From contig NZ_QHLQ01000025.1 of the NCBI RefSeq assembly GCF_011813015.1, positions 1-53,247 on the forward strand: DNA of 53,247 nt, written 5' to 3'. The notes under the pieces are model-generated. The model was not told the DNA's origin. It was given only the letters and a program-made list of their open reading frames with translations, and did not search any database. Both the position numbers and the translations under genes were made by a program. This DNA comes from Parasedimentitalea denitrificans. Lineage in GTDB: Bacteria > Pseudomonadota > Alphaproteobacteria > Rhodobacterales > Rhodobacteraceae. Each line of letters opens with the position of its first letter. Position 1 is the first letter of the stretch. Positions 43,331 to 51,972 of the stretch are shown piece after piece.

Positions 43331-44284
43331 CTACGGTTCGGGTTCGCTTTCATCCTGGGCTAAGGGGTGATGCTGAAGAACCAACTCACTGAGCCGAGCA
43401 TCTAGAACATGAGTATAGATTTCAGTGGTAGAGATATCCGAATGGCCCAACAAAGTCTGAATTGCACGCAAGTCTGCACCGTTGGCTAGCAAGTGTGTTG
43501 CAAACGCATGCCGCAGAGTGTGGGGAGTAACTTTCGCAGGGTTAAGGCCGCCAGTGACAGCTAGATCCTTTATCAACTGGTAGAACCAGTGACGCGTAAG
43601 GTGGCCGGTTTTCCCACGGGATGGGAACAGAAATGATGACGCGGTTTGCCCTGCTGGGGTCCGCTCTTCTTCTAGCCTATCACGCTCTTCTAACCAGGCC
43701 GCCAATGCCTGCCTAGCCGGAGGTGACAGTGGAACCATTCGCTCTTTGTTGCCCTTACCACGGATCAGCAACATACGAGGATCCCCTCGCGCTGCCGAGG
43801 CTGGAAGAGAGACCAGCTCAGTCACACGCATGCCGGTGGCATATAGCAGCTCCATCAAGCAGGTATTGCGAAGTTTTTCGGATGGGTTGCGTCCAGTTTG
43901 ACGCGCCGCGTCTAGCAGGCGATCGACCTCGATCACCTCCAACGTTTTGGGTAGCGCCTTGGTTCTTCCTGGGCCGCGGATCTGGATGGCCGGATTATCT
44001 GTTCGCCAGTTCTCTTCGAATGCAAACCGGTAAATCTGCTTTACCGCAGACAGACGGCGCGCTCGGGTAGACTTGGCTAATCCCTGTGCGTCACAGTAGA
44101 TCAGGTAGTCTTCAATGTCTTCGCGCGTGGCCGATGCAATGTTGACCTCTTCGCGTTCCATCCAACTAACAAAGTCCTTGAGGTCACGGCCGTATGCCAA
44201 CAGCGTATTGCGAGATGCCCCCAATTCAGCCGCTTGCGCGTCAAGGAATGTAGAAACCCACTGTAGGGCGTCCCGAGGAGCCAT
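43331..44284 (-). CDS. xerD: Tyrosine recombinase XerD
   Basis: The product has 317 residues. The N-terminal SAM-like domain (FLDAQAAELGASRNTLLAYG) and catalytic domain are complete: ATGMRVTELVSL with the first Arg, HTLRHAFATHLLANG, the LLGHSDISTTEIYTHV box with His and nucleophile Tyr. With XerC it resolves chromosome dimers at dif with help from FtsK. It is a core gene, unlike the element's integrase. It ends an operon running from the small membrane protein at 45954. Confidence 0.93.
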   Translation of the reverse strand: MAPRDALQWVSTFLDAQAAELGASRNTLLAYGRDLKDFVSWMEREEVNIASATREDIEDYLIYCDAQGLAKSTRARRLSAVKQIYRFAFEENWRTDNPAIQIRGPGRTKALPKTLEVIEVDRLLDAARQTGRNPSEKLRNTCLMELLYATGMRVTELVSLPASAARGDPRMLLIRGKGNKERMVPLSPPARQALAAWLEERDRLEEERTPAGQTASSFLFPSRGKTGHLTRHWFYQLIKDLAVTGGLNPAKVTPHTLRHAFATHLLANGADLRAIQTLLGHSDISTTEIYTHVLDARLSELVLQHHPLAQDESEPEP

Positions 44285-44285
44285 C

Positions 44286-45815
44286 TTACGTCCTTTCCAG
44301 CAATATCAACTGCAAAGCCGCACGGCGGGCGGTATCCTCTAGTCCAACCGCGCGGAACGTAATCAGGGCAGCACTCAGGTCAGATAGGTTTCCAGTGGCA
44401 CCTTGTTCAAACATCTGCATGCTGCGCAGAATTGCCTCGCCTAACTGACCACTATCCAAAAGGATCTGCATGTCTTTTGGCAGCTGAGCCTCAGTATCGA
44501 ATCCCTCTCCAATCGCTTGCTCCAAGTCAGTTGTAGCCGAGACACTGTTGGGTTTTCCTTGGGCCAAAGCGGACAAAAAACGGTTCTTTCGACTGTCTTT
44601 TGGAATCGAAACTGCAGTTGAAGCATATGACGGTGACAACAAACGAATATACCATGCCAGCTCAGCGGTGTCGCCGGTTAGGGGAACAGCGGCGATCTGT
44701 TCAGAGAATAAGTCGGCAAAGGCAACCTCGATCCGGGCTTCGCCCATCGCTTGCCACACCAAGGGCAGTGTTTTTGCTACGGCATCAACACTCTCGGTGT
44801 TCAACGCTGTTTCAAACTGCTGAAGCGCGGCAACCCGATCCCAGATGCCGCCTGACGCAGCAGGGAGCCGGTCTGTATAAAGCCCCAATAGTTGGTTTGG
44901 ATTTAGGGCGCCAATACGGGTTAACCGTTCGGCTGCTTCCAATTGAGCCTTCCAGCCCGCGATATCGCGTAGATCTGCAGAGGCAAAGGCCCGTGGCAGA
45001 GGGGCAGTGGACATGCGCTCGCCTATTGTCTCAAACAACCGGAAGGTCAAAGGCTCAGGATCCTGAGGCCTGGGAAGTGGCGGCGCCAGTTCAAAGACAT
45101 CCGGGCTTAAAAATCGATCTAGCAGATCAAGTTCCTGTTTAGGCAACAACTCCAACGCATGTGTCGCTTCCAGCGTTAGCGCGGCGGTTTGCCAGTCCCC
45201 CCGACGGGCGGCACAGAAAATACGAGCTGAGTATTCTGGTGATAAGTAGGGCTTAGCGGTCAGGGCCGCACAAGACCGGTCCTCGTCCCCGGTAAGCAGT
45301 GTCGCGTCAAACCAACGTTGAAAACGCTCAAGGTTCTTGGCTGGTCCTGCCTGCTCGGCTAGGGCTTGGGCTGGGTCAGTAGCGCCTAGTTCCATCAGGC
45401 GGTCTAGGCGTGCTAGAAGGAATTCATCACTCGACCCACTCGGGGGGCGGGTTTCGGATAGAAGCAATGTGAACAACAAGGATTGCATTGCTGGACTGTC
45501 CAAAACTACGACTTGGCCAATTAAACGCGACAAGGTTTCTGAGCTACTGCCCTTCCATAAGTCGACCGGCAAACCGGTGGCCGAGGGGGGGACTAAACCA
45601 ACCGGCACCAACAGTTTTTCCAAAGGTGTAACCACAATTTTGGGCTGCAGTGTTGTCCCCGCGACTGGTGGCTCCAGCAACACAATTCCCGGCAACGTGG
45701 AATCTGGTACCGGCTGTTGCAGCCAGCTAATGGCGGACAAGGGGTCAGTTGCATGGACGACACCGGAAAGGCATAGCCATGCGACTGAAGACAGGAAGGC
45801 CTGCTTAATTGGCAT
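44286..45815 (-). CDS. Conserved periplasmic protein of unknown function
   Basis: The product has 509 residues. A signal peptide is visible (LSSVAWLCLSGVVHA, cleaved near 22). The rest is helical and repetitive, with alternating Leu/Ala-rich segments (LARLDRLMELGATDPAQALA, LEAAERLTRIGALNPNQLL), suggesting a TPR- or HEAT-like solenoid. Its place between aroK and xerD appears to recur in roseobacters. It overlaps the start of xerD's operon neighbour by 11 bp upstream and is followed by xerD after 1 bp. No function is known to me. Confidence 0.85.
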   Translation of the reverse strand: MPIKQAFLSSVAWLCLSGVVHATDPLSAISWLQQPVPDSTLPGIVLLEPPVAGTTLQPKIVVTPLEKLLVPVGLVPPSATGLPVDLWKGSSSETLSRLIGQVVVLDSPAMQSLLFTLLLSETRPPSGSSDEFLLARLDRLMELGATDPAQALAEQAGPAKNLERFQRWFDATLLTGDEDRSCAALTAKPYLSPEYSARIFCAARRGDWQTAALTLEATHALELLPKQELDLLDRFLSPDVFELAPPLPRPQDPEPLTFRLFETIGERMSTAPLPRAFASADLRDIAGWKAQLEAAERLTRIGALNPNQLLGLYTDRLPAASGGIWDRVAALQQFETALNTESVDAVAKTLPLVWQAMGEARIEVAFADLFSEQIAAVPLTGDTAELAWYIRLLSPSYASTAVSIPKDSRKNRFLSALAQGKPNSVSATTDLEQAIGEGFDTEAQLPKDMQILLDSGQLGEAILRSMQMFEQGATGNLSDLSAALITFRAVGLEDTARRAALQLILLERT

Positions 45816-45954
45816 CTAATACCACCGGTTTTCTAACTTCTGTGGTTGGGGCGCTAAAATCTGCTCCAAACCACGGGCCAACATATGCATATGCGATTAG
45901 TCCTATAACGCTCAGAATTAAAACAATAATCAAGTATTTGATAATGCGCCCCAT
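45805..45954 (-). CDS. Small single-pass membrane protein, 49 residues
   Basis: It reads MGRIIKYLIIVLILSVIGLI then AYAYVGPWFGAD and ends ...KPVVLDAN. One strong membrane helix occupies residues 5-25 and a short polar tail follows. An AGGA site lies 8 bases before the ATG. Its stop lies inside the next gene, an 11-bp overlap, which supports coupled translation with the 509-residue periplasmic protein. Its size puts it below many gene-calling cut-offs. The function is unknown; it may anchor or assist the periplasmic protein. Confidence 0.8.
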   Translation of the reverse strand: MGRIIKYLIIVLILSVIGLIAYAYVGPWFGADFSAPTTEVRKPVVLDAN

Positions 45955-46036
45955 GGAGTATCCTCTGCCCTTCGTCTTGGTGTTTTGCTCAAGTTATATA
46001 TAGCCTTTTCGACAAGATCACGTCATTCACACAAGA

Positions 46037-46627
46037 ATGAGCGAAAATGAGCAAAAACAAGATGTCGAAGCCGCCACTCCTAAGCCTGGGATTCTGAAAA
46101 AGACCATTGTGATGGTTGGGATGATGGGGGCAGGCAAGACCGCAGTAGGCCGCGCACTGGCCGCGCGTCTTGATGTCCCATTTCTTGACAGCGACCACGA
46201 GATCGAGGCCGCTGCCAACATGACAATACCAGAGATATTTGAACGTGACGGTGTCGAGTATTTTCGAAAGAAAGAAAGCCAAGTGATCTCTCGGTTGCTG
46301 GCCGAGGAACGGGGCGTTCTGTCAACCGGCGGCGGCGCGTTCTTATCCGAAGAGAACCGGGAAATCATAAAAGAAAATGGCGTTTCGGTTTGGCTGCAAG
46401 CTGACCTGGAAGTGACATGGAACCGGGTCAAACATCGCAATACCCGGCCGTTATTGCGGACCGACAACCCCCGTAAAACGTTGAGCGAGTTGTATGACGC
46501 GCGCGTGCCCATGTATGCCAAAGCTGATTTGCATGTGCCCTCGGATGGGCAAGTTACAATTGAGGAAATGGTAGATCGGGCGCTTCAGGCGCTGAAAAAT
46601 CGGCCCGATGTATTGGAATGGACATAA
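46037..46627 (+). CDS. aroK: Shikimate kinase
   Basis: The product has 196 residues. Walker A reads GMMGAGKTAVGRAL near 32-45. DSDHEIE and FRKKE hold the shikimate-binding residues, and STGGGAFLSEENR is the GGG substrate loop. RTDNPRKTL is the lid region. It phosphorylates shikimate in the pathway to aromatic amino acids. A short charged N-terminal extension (about 20 residues) precedes the core. It is divergent from the small membrane protein gene and shares TAATG with aroB. Confidence 0.95.
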   Translation: MSENEQKQDVEAATPKPGILKKTIVMVGMMGAGKTAVGRALAARLDVPFLDSDHEIEAAANMTIPEIFERDGVEYFRKKESQVISRLLAEERGVLSTGGGAFLSEENREIIKENGVSVWLQADLEVTWNRVKHRNTRPLLRTDNPRKTLSELYDARVPMYAKADLHVPSDGQVTIEEMVDRALQALKNRPDVLEWT

Positions 46628-47736
46628 TGGAAAATACTGTACACGTAGATCTTGGTGATCGTTCGTATGATGTGGTGATCGGCCCGGGTCTGTTGGCGCA
46701 GGCGGGTGAGCGGATTGTTCCACTACTGAAGCGGCGTCGTGTGGTGGTGGTAAGCGATGAAACCGTTGCGGAACTGCACTTGGAAACACTGCGTGCGGGT
46801 TTAGCCGCTGCGGAAATTGAAATGACGGCTTTGTCCCTGCCCCCAGGCGAGGCCACCAAGGGCTGGCCTCAATTCAGCCGGACGGTTGAATGGTTGCTGG
46901 ATCAAAAAGTCGAACGCGGCGATGTTGTTGTTGCTTTTGGCGGTGGGGTCATTGGCGATTTGGTTGGATTTGCAGCCGCTGTTTTGCGTCGTGGCGTGCG
47001 ATTTGTTCAAATCCCGACCTCACTATTGGCGCAGGTTGACAGTTCCGTTGGCGGTAAGACGGGTATTAATGCGCCTCAGGGGAAAAACCTGATTGGGGCG
47101 TTTCACCAGCCATCCTTGGTTCTGGCTGACACTTTTGTCCTAGGCACGCTAACGGCCCGCGATTTCCTTGCCGGTTACGGCGAGGTCGTGAAATACGGCA
47201 TGTTGGGTGATTCCGAGTTTTTCACTTGGCTTGAGAAAAACGGACCACTTTTGGCTGACGGCGATATGGCAGCACGGGTCGAAGCCGTAACTCGGTCGGT
47301 CCAGATGAAGGCTGACATTGTTGCACGCGACGAGACCGAGCAGGGCGATCGGGCGTTGCTGAACCTTGGCCATACCTTCTGTCACGCCCTTGAGGCGGCA
47401 ACTGGATATTCAGATCGACTACTTCATGGTGAAGGTGTCGCCATCGGCTGCGCTCTTGCCTTTGAACTATCAGCTCGGTTGGGACTTTGCAGTCAGGAGG
47501 ACCCGAGCCGAGTGAGGGCACACCTGAAAGAAATGGGGATGAAAACTGATCTCTCGGACATTTCCGGTGAACTTCCCTCTGCTGAAGAGCTGGTTGACTT
47601 GATGGGGCAGGACAAAAAGGTCGTCGATGGTCAGCTAACGTTTATCCTAGCTCGAAATATTGGCGATGCCTTTGTGACTGGCGATGTTCCTTCGGACACA
47701 GTTCTCAGCGTCTTGAAAGATGCGCTGGCCAAATGA
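46627..47736 (+). CDS. aroB: 3-dehydroquinate synthase
   Basis: The product has 369 residues from the ATG at 46627, which overlaps the aroK stop (TAATG); an ATG at 46618 would add three residues. The NAD-binding region (GDVVVAFGGGVIGDLVGFAA) and the metal site (VDSSVGGKTGIN, NLGHTFCHALEA, LLHGEGVAIG) are all present. It converts DAHP to 3-dehydroquinate, two steps before the aroK reaction series. Length and motifs are standard. Confidence 0.95.
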   Translation: MENTVHVDLGDRSYDVVIGPGLLAQAGERIVPLLKRRRVVVVSDETVAELHLETLRAGLAAAEIEMTALSLPPGEATKGWPQFSRTVEWLLDQKVERGDVVVAFGGGVIGDLVGFAAAVLRRGVRFVQIPTSLLAQVDSSVGGKTGINAPQGKNLIGAFHQPSLVLADTFVLGTLTARDFLAGYGEVVKYGMLGDSEFFTWLEKNGPLLADGDMAARVEAVTRSVQMKADIVARDETEQGDRALLNLGHTFCHALEAATGYSDRLLHGEGVAIGCALAFELSARLGLCSQEDPSRVRAHLKEMGMKTDLSDISGELPSAEELVDLMGQDKKVVDGQLTFILARNIGDAFVTGDVPSDTVLSVLKDALAK

Positions 47737-47743
47737 GTTGAAG

Positions 47744-47762
47744 GTGAAACCAAAAGTTTCAC
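47744..47762. terminator. Weak hairpin between aroB and the convergent mttB-like gene
   Basis: GTGAAAC (47744-47750) and GTTTCAC (47756-47762) pair perfectly around a 5-base loop. A second candidate, GGTAGCAG (47794-47801) with CTGCTACC (47822-47829), has a 20-base loop. Neither has a U-tract, so termination between these convergent genes is plausible but not clear. Confidence 0.35.
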
Positions 47763-47836
47763 ACTCCGTTCTCATCAAGGGCTTAGCTTTAAAGGTAGCA
47801 GGCAAGACAATGACTTAGTTTCTGCTACCCCAGTGC

Positions 47837-49390
47837 CTAGCTGGGCAGGTGTATGTTGAATTTGGTTCTCAAGATCTTGTCAGTTTCAGCATCAAATCGA
47901 GCGGCAGAGCGCGTGCTTAGAATTTTTTCTTTGCGGGCTGTCGCTCTTTGCACCAGATCCGGCTTTTCCTTTTCTTCCCATTCCTTAGGCGAGCTTCGGT
48001 CACCAAGACTAGGATAGACATAGTCGACCTGCATGCGGCTTAGTGTTTGGCTGGTGCCAAGATAGTGACCGGGTCCGCCAATACATGTTTCGCGGATCTG
48101 ATCTACAGCCATTGTTTCGTCACTCACTTCTATGCCACGAACACACCGAAGCGCTTGCCCAATTAAATCGTCGCTAAGGATCAAAGATTCATGGCAGAAT
48201 CCCAGTAAGGACGCGTGCATTCCCGCCGCTTCATATACCATGTTAAGCCCGGACAGGCCTGCCATCACGGCCGAGCACATCTGTTCCCAGCCAGCCTGCA
48301 TGTCCGGTAGCTTGGAGTCGGACGCACCAGCCGCAGCGCCTCCGGGTATGCCATAAAATTTGTGCATCTGGGCACAGCCAGCCGACAGCAGGGCTTGCTC
48401 GCCCGAGCCTACAGACATTGATCCTGTTCTTAAATCTAGACCAAATGGCCACGTGCCAAAAATTGCCGGCGCACCGGGTTTGACTGCATTGACATAAACT
48501 AGACCGGCCAGACATTCGGCACAGGCTTGAACAATTGCGCCTGCAATGGTTGATGGCGCCGTTGCCCCCGCCATACCTGCCGACAGCAACAGAACGGGCA
48601 TTCCTCCGATGATGCATTTTTCCATGACCTCACAGCTCTCGGTCGCGAACTTCATAGGCGGCACGACAAAGCAGTTGGTGTTCGACACAAACGGACGGTC
48701 TCGCCATTTGTCTTCGCCGCCAGCTATTATGTGAAGCATTTCAATTGCGTCATCGACAAATCCCGGCTCGGTGAATGACACACCCACATGTTTGGTTGTG
48801 CCGGATGTGGTGGCATAGATAGAGTTCAGGTCCATCTCACGGTTGTCAGGTATGTCGCGACAGATCATTGGTCGCTGGAGGAAATGAATATTGTTTAGGC
48901 TATCTGCTATCCGGGCGGCATCGTGAAGGTCCTGAACTGTAGAGTCACGGTATTCACGCCCGTGTACGTCGACCATGCTGACTGCTGCACCGGCAGTGCC
49001 GTAGTGGACCCGGTTGCCTGATAGTTCGAGATCGGTTTTTCCATCGCGACTAAACAAAGTGACAGAACGATTGGCCTTGGCAATTGTGTCTTCAACCAAT
49101 GCTCTTGGGAACCGGATACGGCCGTCACTCCCTAAAATGCATCCAGCATTGGTCAGGTAGTCAATGCCACTTTGTGGAGCATCAGCAAGTCCGATGGTTT
49201 CTAGGGCGGTCAACGCAGATTGATGGATACGTTCCATATCATCTTGGGTAAGCGGTTTGAGTGTGCCCCCCTCCATACCCGGGTAAACCGAACGAAGATG
49301 GTCAGCGACAGGGGCCGCACGGGCGGCACGCCGCGCCGCGCGGCCTCCGCTGCGGGCGGCGCGGGTGGCGGGTTTTGGTTGGGTGTTCAT
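47837..49390 (-). CDS. MttB-family methyltransferase (non-pyrrolysine)
   Basis: The product has 517 residues from the ATG at 49390. After an Arg/Ala-rich N-terminus (about 8-30) comes the MttB fold: LTQDDMERIHQSALTALETI, GTAGAAVSMVDVHGREY and FGLDLRTGSMSVGSGEQALL. The frame reads through with no UAG, so it lacks the pyrrolysine of true trimethylamine methyltransferase. Such homologues include glycine-betaine demethylases (MtgB) that pass methyl to a corrinoid protein; no corrinoid protein gene is nearby. It probably attacks a quaternary amine. Confidence 0.88.
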   Translation of the reverse strand: MNTQPKPATRAARSGGRAARRAARAAPVADHLRSVYPGMEGGTLKPLTQDDMERIHQSALTALETIGLADAPQSGIDYLTNAGCILGSDGRIRFPRALVEDTIAKANRSVTLFSRDGKTDLELSGNRVHYGTAGAAVSMVDVHGREYRDSTVQDLHDAARIADSLNNIHFLQRPMICRDIPDNREMDLNSIYATTSGTTKHVGVSFTEPGFVDDAIEMLHIIAGGEDKWRDRPFVSNTNCFVVPPMKFATESCEVMEKCIIGGMPVLLLSAGMAGATAPSTIAGAIVQACAECLAGLVYVNAVKPGAPAIFGTWPFGLDLRTGSMSVGSGEQALLSAGCAQMHKFYGIPGGAAAGASDSKLPDMQAGWEQMCSAVMAGLSGLNMVYEAAGMHASLLGFCHESLILSDDLIGQALRCVRGIEVSDETMAVDQIRETCIGGPGHYLGTSQTLSRMQVDYVYPSLGDRSSPKEWEEKEKPDLVQRATARKEKILSTRSAARFDAETDKILRTKFNIHLPS

Positions 49391-49989
49391 AGCAAAGCCT
49401 GTTTTTTGAATGGATCTGAAGGGTTTCAGATCCGAACAGGCCGACCTCTGGCTGCGCGACCACGGGCCGCGCCAATCGTGCGGTAGATCAGGCTGATATA
49501 GCACTGTTCTTTCTGCATGGTTGCTCCAATCTCATTGAGATCAGAATGCCAAAGGCAAAATCGCAAACTGTTCTATTTGCGACGAAGATGAAAAATGCGA
49601 CAAGAATTTCAGCCATGGACTCTATCCCAGTTGCGAACAACAAAGGGCTGGCAAATGCCAGCCCTTTGTTTTGATTGGTGAAACAGAACAGAGTTTACCT
49701 ATGCTATTTGGTCAATCTCAGAACGGTAATGGTAACAAAAACGTCGGAGAGGCTGTGTGAGTGAGTGCCTTAAGGTCTTTATTTAACTGTGTTAAGTTTT
49801 GATCCCGCACTTCGAAAATCTACAAATTTTGCAGATTTGGTCGGTTTATGGCCTGAGAATACGTCTGTCATGGTCAAGCTTACAAAAATCAACACTTTCG
49901 AATTCAGGCTGCGTGATCTTCAATGCTCACCTTCGGAGTTACGCATCGAACTTAATTGAAAACGCTAAGCTAACTTTGAGGGATTCAGA
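49391..49989. other. Intergenic region upstream of the mttB-like gene
   Basis: About 600 bp hold no convincing gene. The only marked structure is the strong hairpin at 49639-49670. The stretch next to the start codon should hold the promoter of the methyltransferase gene. A terminator here without an obvious gene before it leaves room for a small RNA on the minus strand between about 49671 and 49990. Confidence 0.45.
49639..49670. terminator. Strong perfect hairpin, probable bidirectional terminator
   Basis: AACAAAGGGCTGGC (49639-49652) and GCCAGCCCTTTGTT (49657-49670) form a 14-bp perfect stem with an AAAT loop. A T-rich tail follows on the plus strand. On the minus strand it would end transcripts coming from the ClpP-like gene about 320 bp upstream. 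Confidence 0.75.
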
Positions 49990-51183
49990 TTACACTCCAA
50001 AATCAAAAAGTCTGGATGAGTACCTCTCGATCAGGCATTTCACATGTTGTCCGCATGCGTCCCTTCTCTTGAGCCAACCTCTTTGCGAAGAAAGAAATTC
50101 GGTTGACCTTTGGGCATCGGAATTCCGGCGAAAGTAGAAATATAAGTTTGCCATTGCCCTATCCATTGCCCACAAATCCTTGGAAGAACAAATCGCATAT
50201 TCGGTGAGAGTTGTTGACTTTGCGCAGTCATAGCTTGGACCTGTTAGGCCAGTAGAAAGGCCATCAGCTCGAAGGTTAGCCTCTCCCATAAGGCACCAGC
50301 GAACAAAACCATCTCGTTCCAGCTCTGCTTTCACTCTTGATGTGTATTCACCTAATAGAGGGGCGAAGGCCTCTCCGCCAAACACGTTATGGCCATCCTT
50401 TAATGTGTATTCTGCCTGTGATCTCCAAAACCGTTCATCAACACGGAACAAGTTCCCGCAGTTATTTGCCAAACCAAAGTATTCGACAACCTGGCGTGTG
50501 ATACGTCGCGGTGTCGGCCTCTCTGCCGCTGTGGTGACGTCAAATCCATCCTGTATGTGCACATCGATATCGAGAGCTTGTGCAATTTCGGGGGTGATCG
50601 GTAAGAGCGGTTCGTTTGGCCTGGCAGCAGTAAAATACTCTATGGCTTGTCGGCTCAGTCCAACCTCGTTGAGGAAGGCACCGATCATGGCGTTTGCCAT
50701 TCCGGATTCGGGCACCTCCAAACTGCCGTCTAAGTTGTTCACCAATCGGTATGCAGCATGAACACTTATATCTGCGTTAGGGGACATGTATCTGCGAACG
50801 CCGGAAACCCAAATTACAGCACATATTGAGTGGCAGCCTTCGCCATCCAGCACTAGCGTTGTAAATCCACGTATGGCAATCTCAGCCCCTATAGAGATCT
50901 CAGTGTCGACATCTCCGCCAGAAGATTCCAACGCTACGGAGGCCCGCTCTGCTTGTTGGGCAAGTTTGTAAAAAACGGCGTCGTCGCCAGTTTGGATCTG
51001 ACCGCGGATAACGATCAACTTCTGCCCTGGCACAAGGCCATCAGCTATATCGAATTCAGCCGCAGCACTGCCCTGAGCAATCAGGTAAATGCCCATCAAG
51101 AAACACCAAGTGTGCGCCAATATTCTCAAAGCCATCAAGGCCATCCTAGATCTCATCCGGAAATTCAGCAGCCGCTGCTTCAT
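49990..51183 (-). CDS. Exported ClpP-like protease domain fused to an LprI-like domain
   Basis: The product has 397 residues. A basic start and hydrophobic stretch (about 16-42, ending GSAAAEF) form a signal peptide. Residues 45-220 resemble periplasmic ClpP/SppA-like serine peptidases, with ESSGGDVDTEISIGAEI and a GEGCHSICA box whose Ser119 is the candidate nucleophile. After about 280 comes a Cys-rich LprI/DUF1311-like domain (YDCAKSTTLTEYAICSS, QRGWLKRRDACG). LprI-type proteins inhibit lysozyme or are of unknown role. The fusion suggests an envelope-defence or quality-control function. It overlaps the upstream gene by 38 bp. Confidence 0.8.
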   Translation of the reverse strand: MKQRLLNFRMRSRMALMALRILAHTWCFLMGIYLIAQGSAAAEFDIADGLVPGQKLIVIRGQIQTGDDAVFYKLAQQAERASVALESSGGDVDTEISIGAEIAIRGFTTLVLDGEGCHSICAVIWVSGVRRYMSPNADISVHAAYRLVNNLDGSLEVPESGMANAMIGAFLNEVGLSRQAIEYFTAARPNEPLLPITPEIAQALDIDVHIQDGFDVTTAAERPTPRRITRQVVEYFGLANNCGNLFRVDERFWRSQAEYTLKDGHNVFGGEAFAPLLGEYTSRVKAELERDGFVRWCLMGEANLRADGLSTGLTGPSYDCAKSTTLTEYAICSSKDLWAMDRAMANLYFYFRRNSDAQRSTEFLSSQRGWLKRRDACGQHVKCLIERYSSRLFDFGV

Positions 51184-51619
51184 CTATGCGCTCTGCCTCC
51201 TCTTTTCTTTTAGAGATAGTCTCGTAAAATTCTTGAGTCTCAAAATCACTGAAGAACTCAGCATCTGGCGCCAAGCGAGTAACGGCCTCTTCAACTTCAT
51301 CGACAGTTACCCGGAAGAACTCCTTGCGGATATTGGCGGCGCTAATTCGACGATCTTCGTACTCGGCATGCAGGGTGTTCTCCAGTGCAGGGGCATCTTC
51401 GCTGTAGATCATTGCGTGCGTATCAAACAGGAATGGCACGCTCGCATCTCCCAGCTCACGCACCCTATCATATGGCTCAAGGCGACGGGTCATGCCAATT
51501 TTGATGACATCCTCGCCGAAGGATCCAATGTTTGAGATAATATGTGCCATTTCTAATAATTTATTGCAGACAAAAGGTCGGCGGTCCATTTTGCCGTTGT
51601 TTAGTTCCGGACAGGACAT
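51146..51619 (-). pseudogene. Truncated T5orf172/MUG113-type GIY-YIG nuclease domain
   Basis: Residues 24-115 match the T5orf172 (GIY-YIG superfamily) domain: HIISNIGSFGEDVIKIGMTR, RVRELGDASVPF, NIRKEFFRV. In full-length proteins this domain follows a DUF4041 or coiled-coil region of several hundred residues. Here the first 20 residues are unrelated, no ribosome site is seen, and upstream sequence is intergenic, so the N-terminal part seems lost. It could still be a short intact protein. It lies beside other defence-like genes. Confidence 0.6.
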
Positions 51620-51691
51620 GTAGCTAGTAGCTATTAGTGGTTGTATTTGCCAAGATGCGGCCGACCTGCTGTGATCTAAATGGAGTCGACC

Positions 51692-51889
51692 ATGACTGAC
51701 CTTGTACTACTGACGTTCGGCGATGATGAAATCGTCCGTTGCACCAGCCTCAATGATGCCAAGGCCAAGGTGGTCGCCCGCGCCAAAATCTCAGATAAGG
51801 TTTCAGTCAAAATAACTCCAGCCGGCGGCGGACCTGTTACTTCTCTGAAATTTGACAGCTCCTCCGGCGATTGGTTGCCTGATTTTTGA
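51692..51889 (+). CDS. Small protein of unknown function
   Basis: The product has 65 residues from the ATG at 51692, with GGAG 6 bases upstream. The sequence (MTDLVLLTFGDDEIVRCTSL, AKAKVVARAKISDKVSVKIT) is balanced and could form a small alpha-beta fold. It has no recognised domain. It sits 83 bp before the AAA ATPase gene on the same strand and may be its partner. Confidence 0.55.
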   Translation: MTDLVLLTFGDDEIVRCTSLNDAKAKVVARAKISDKVSVKITPAGGGPVTSLKFDSSSGDWLPDF

Positions 51890-51972
51890 AGTTGGCCTTG
51901 CAATTATCTTGCTGAGCCCGTTCTGGCAGTTCAAAAATTACATTAACTTGTGACCAAGGATGAAGCGAGACT

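Noticed and set aside
42603..43370. 255-residue plus-strand frame opposite the CNNM/CBS gene
   Set aside because: It is antisense to a recognised protein and has Ser/Arg-rich shadow composition.
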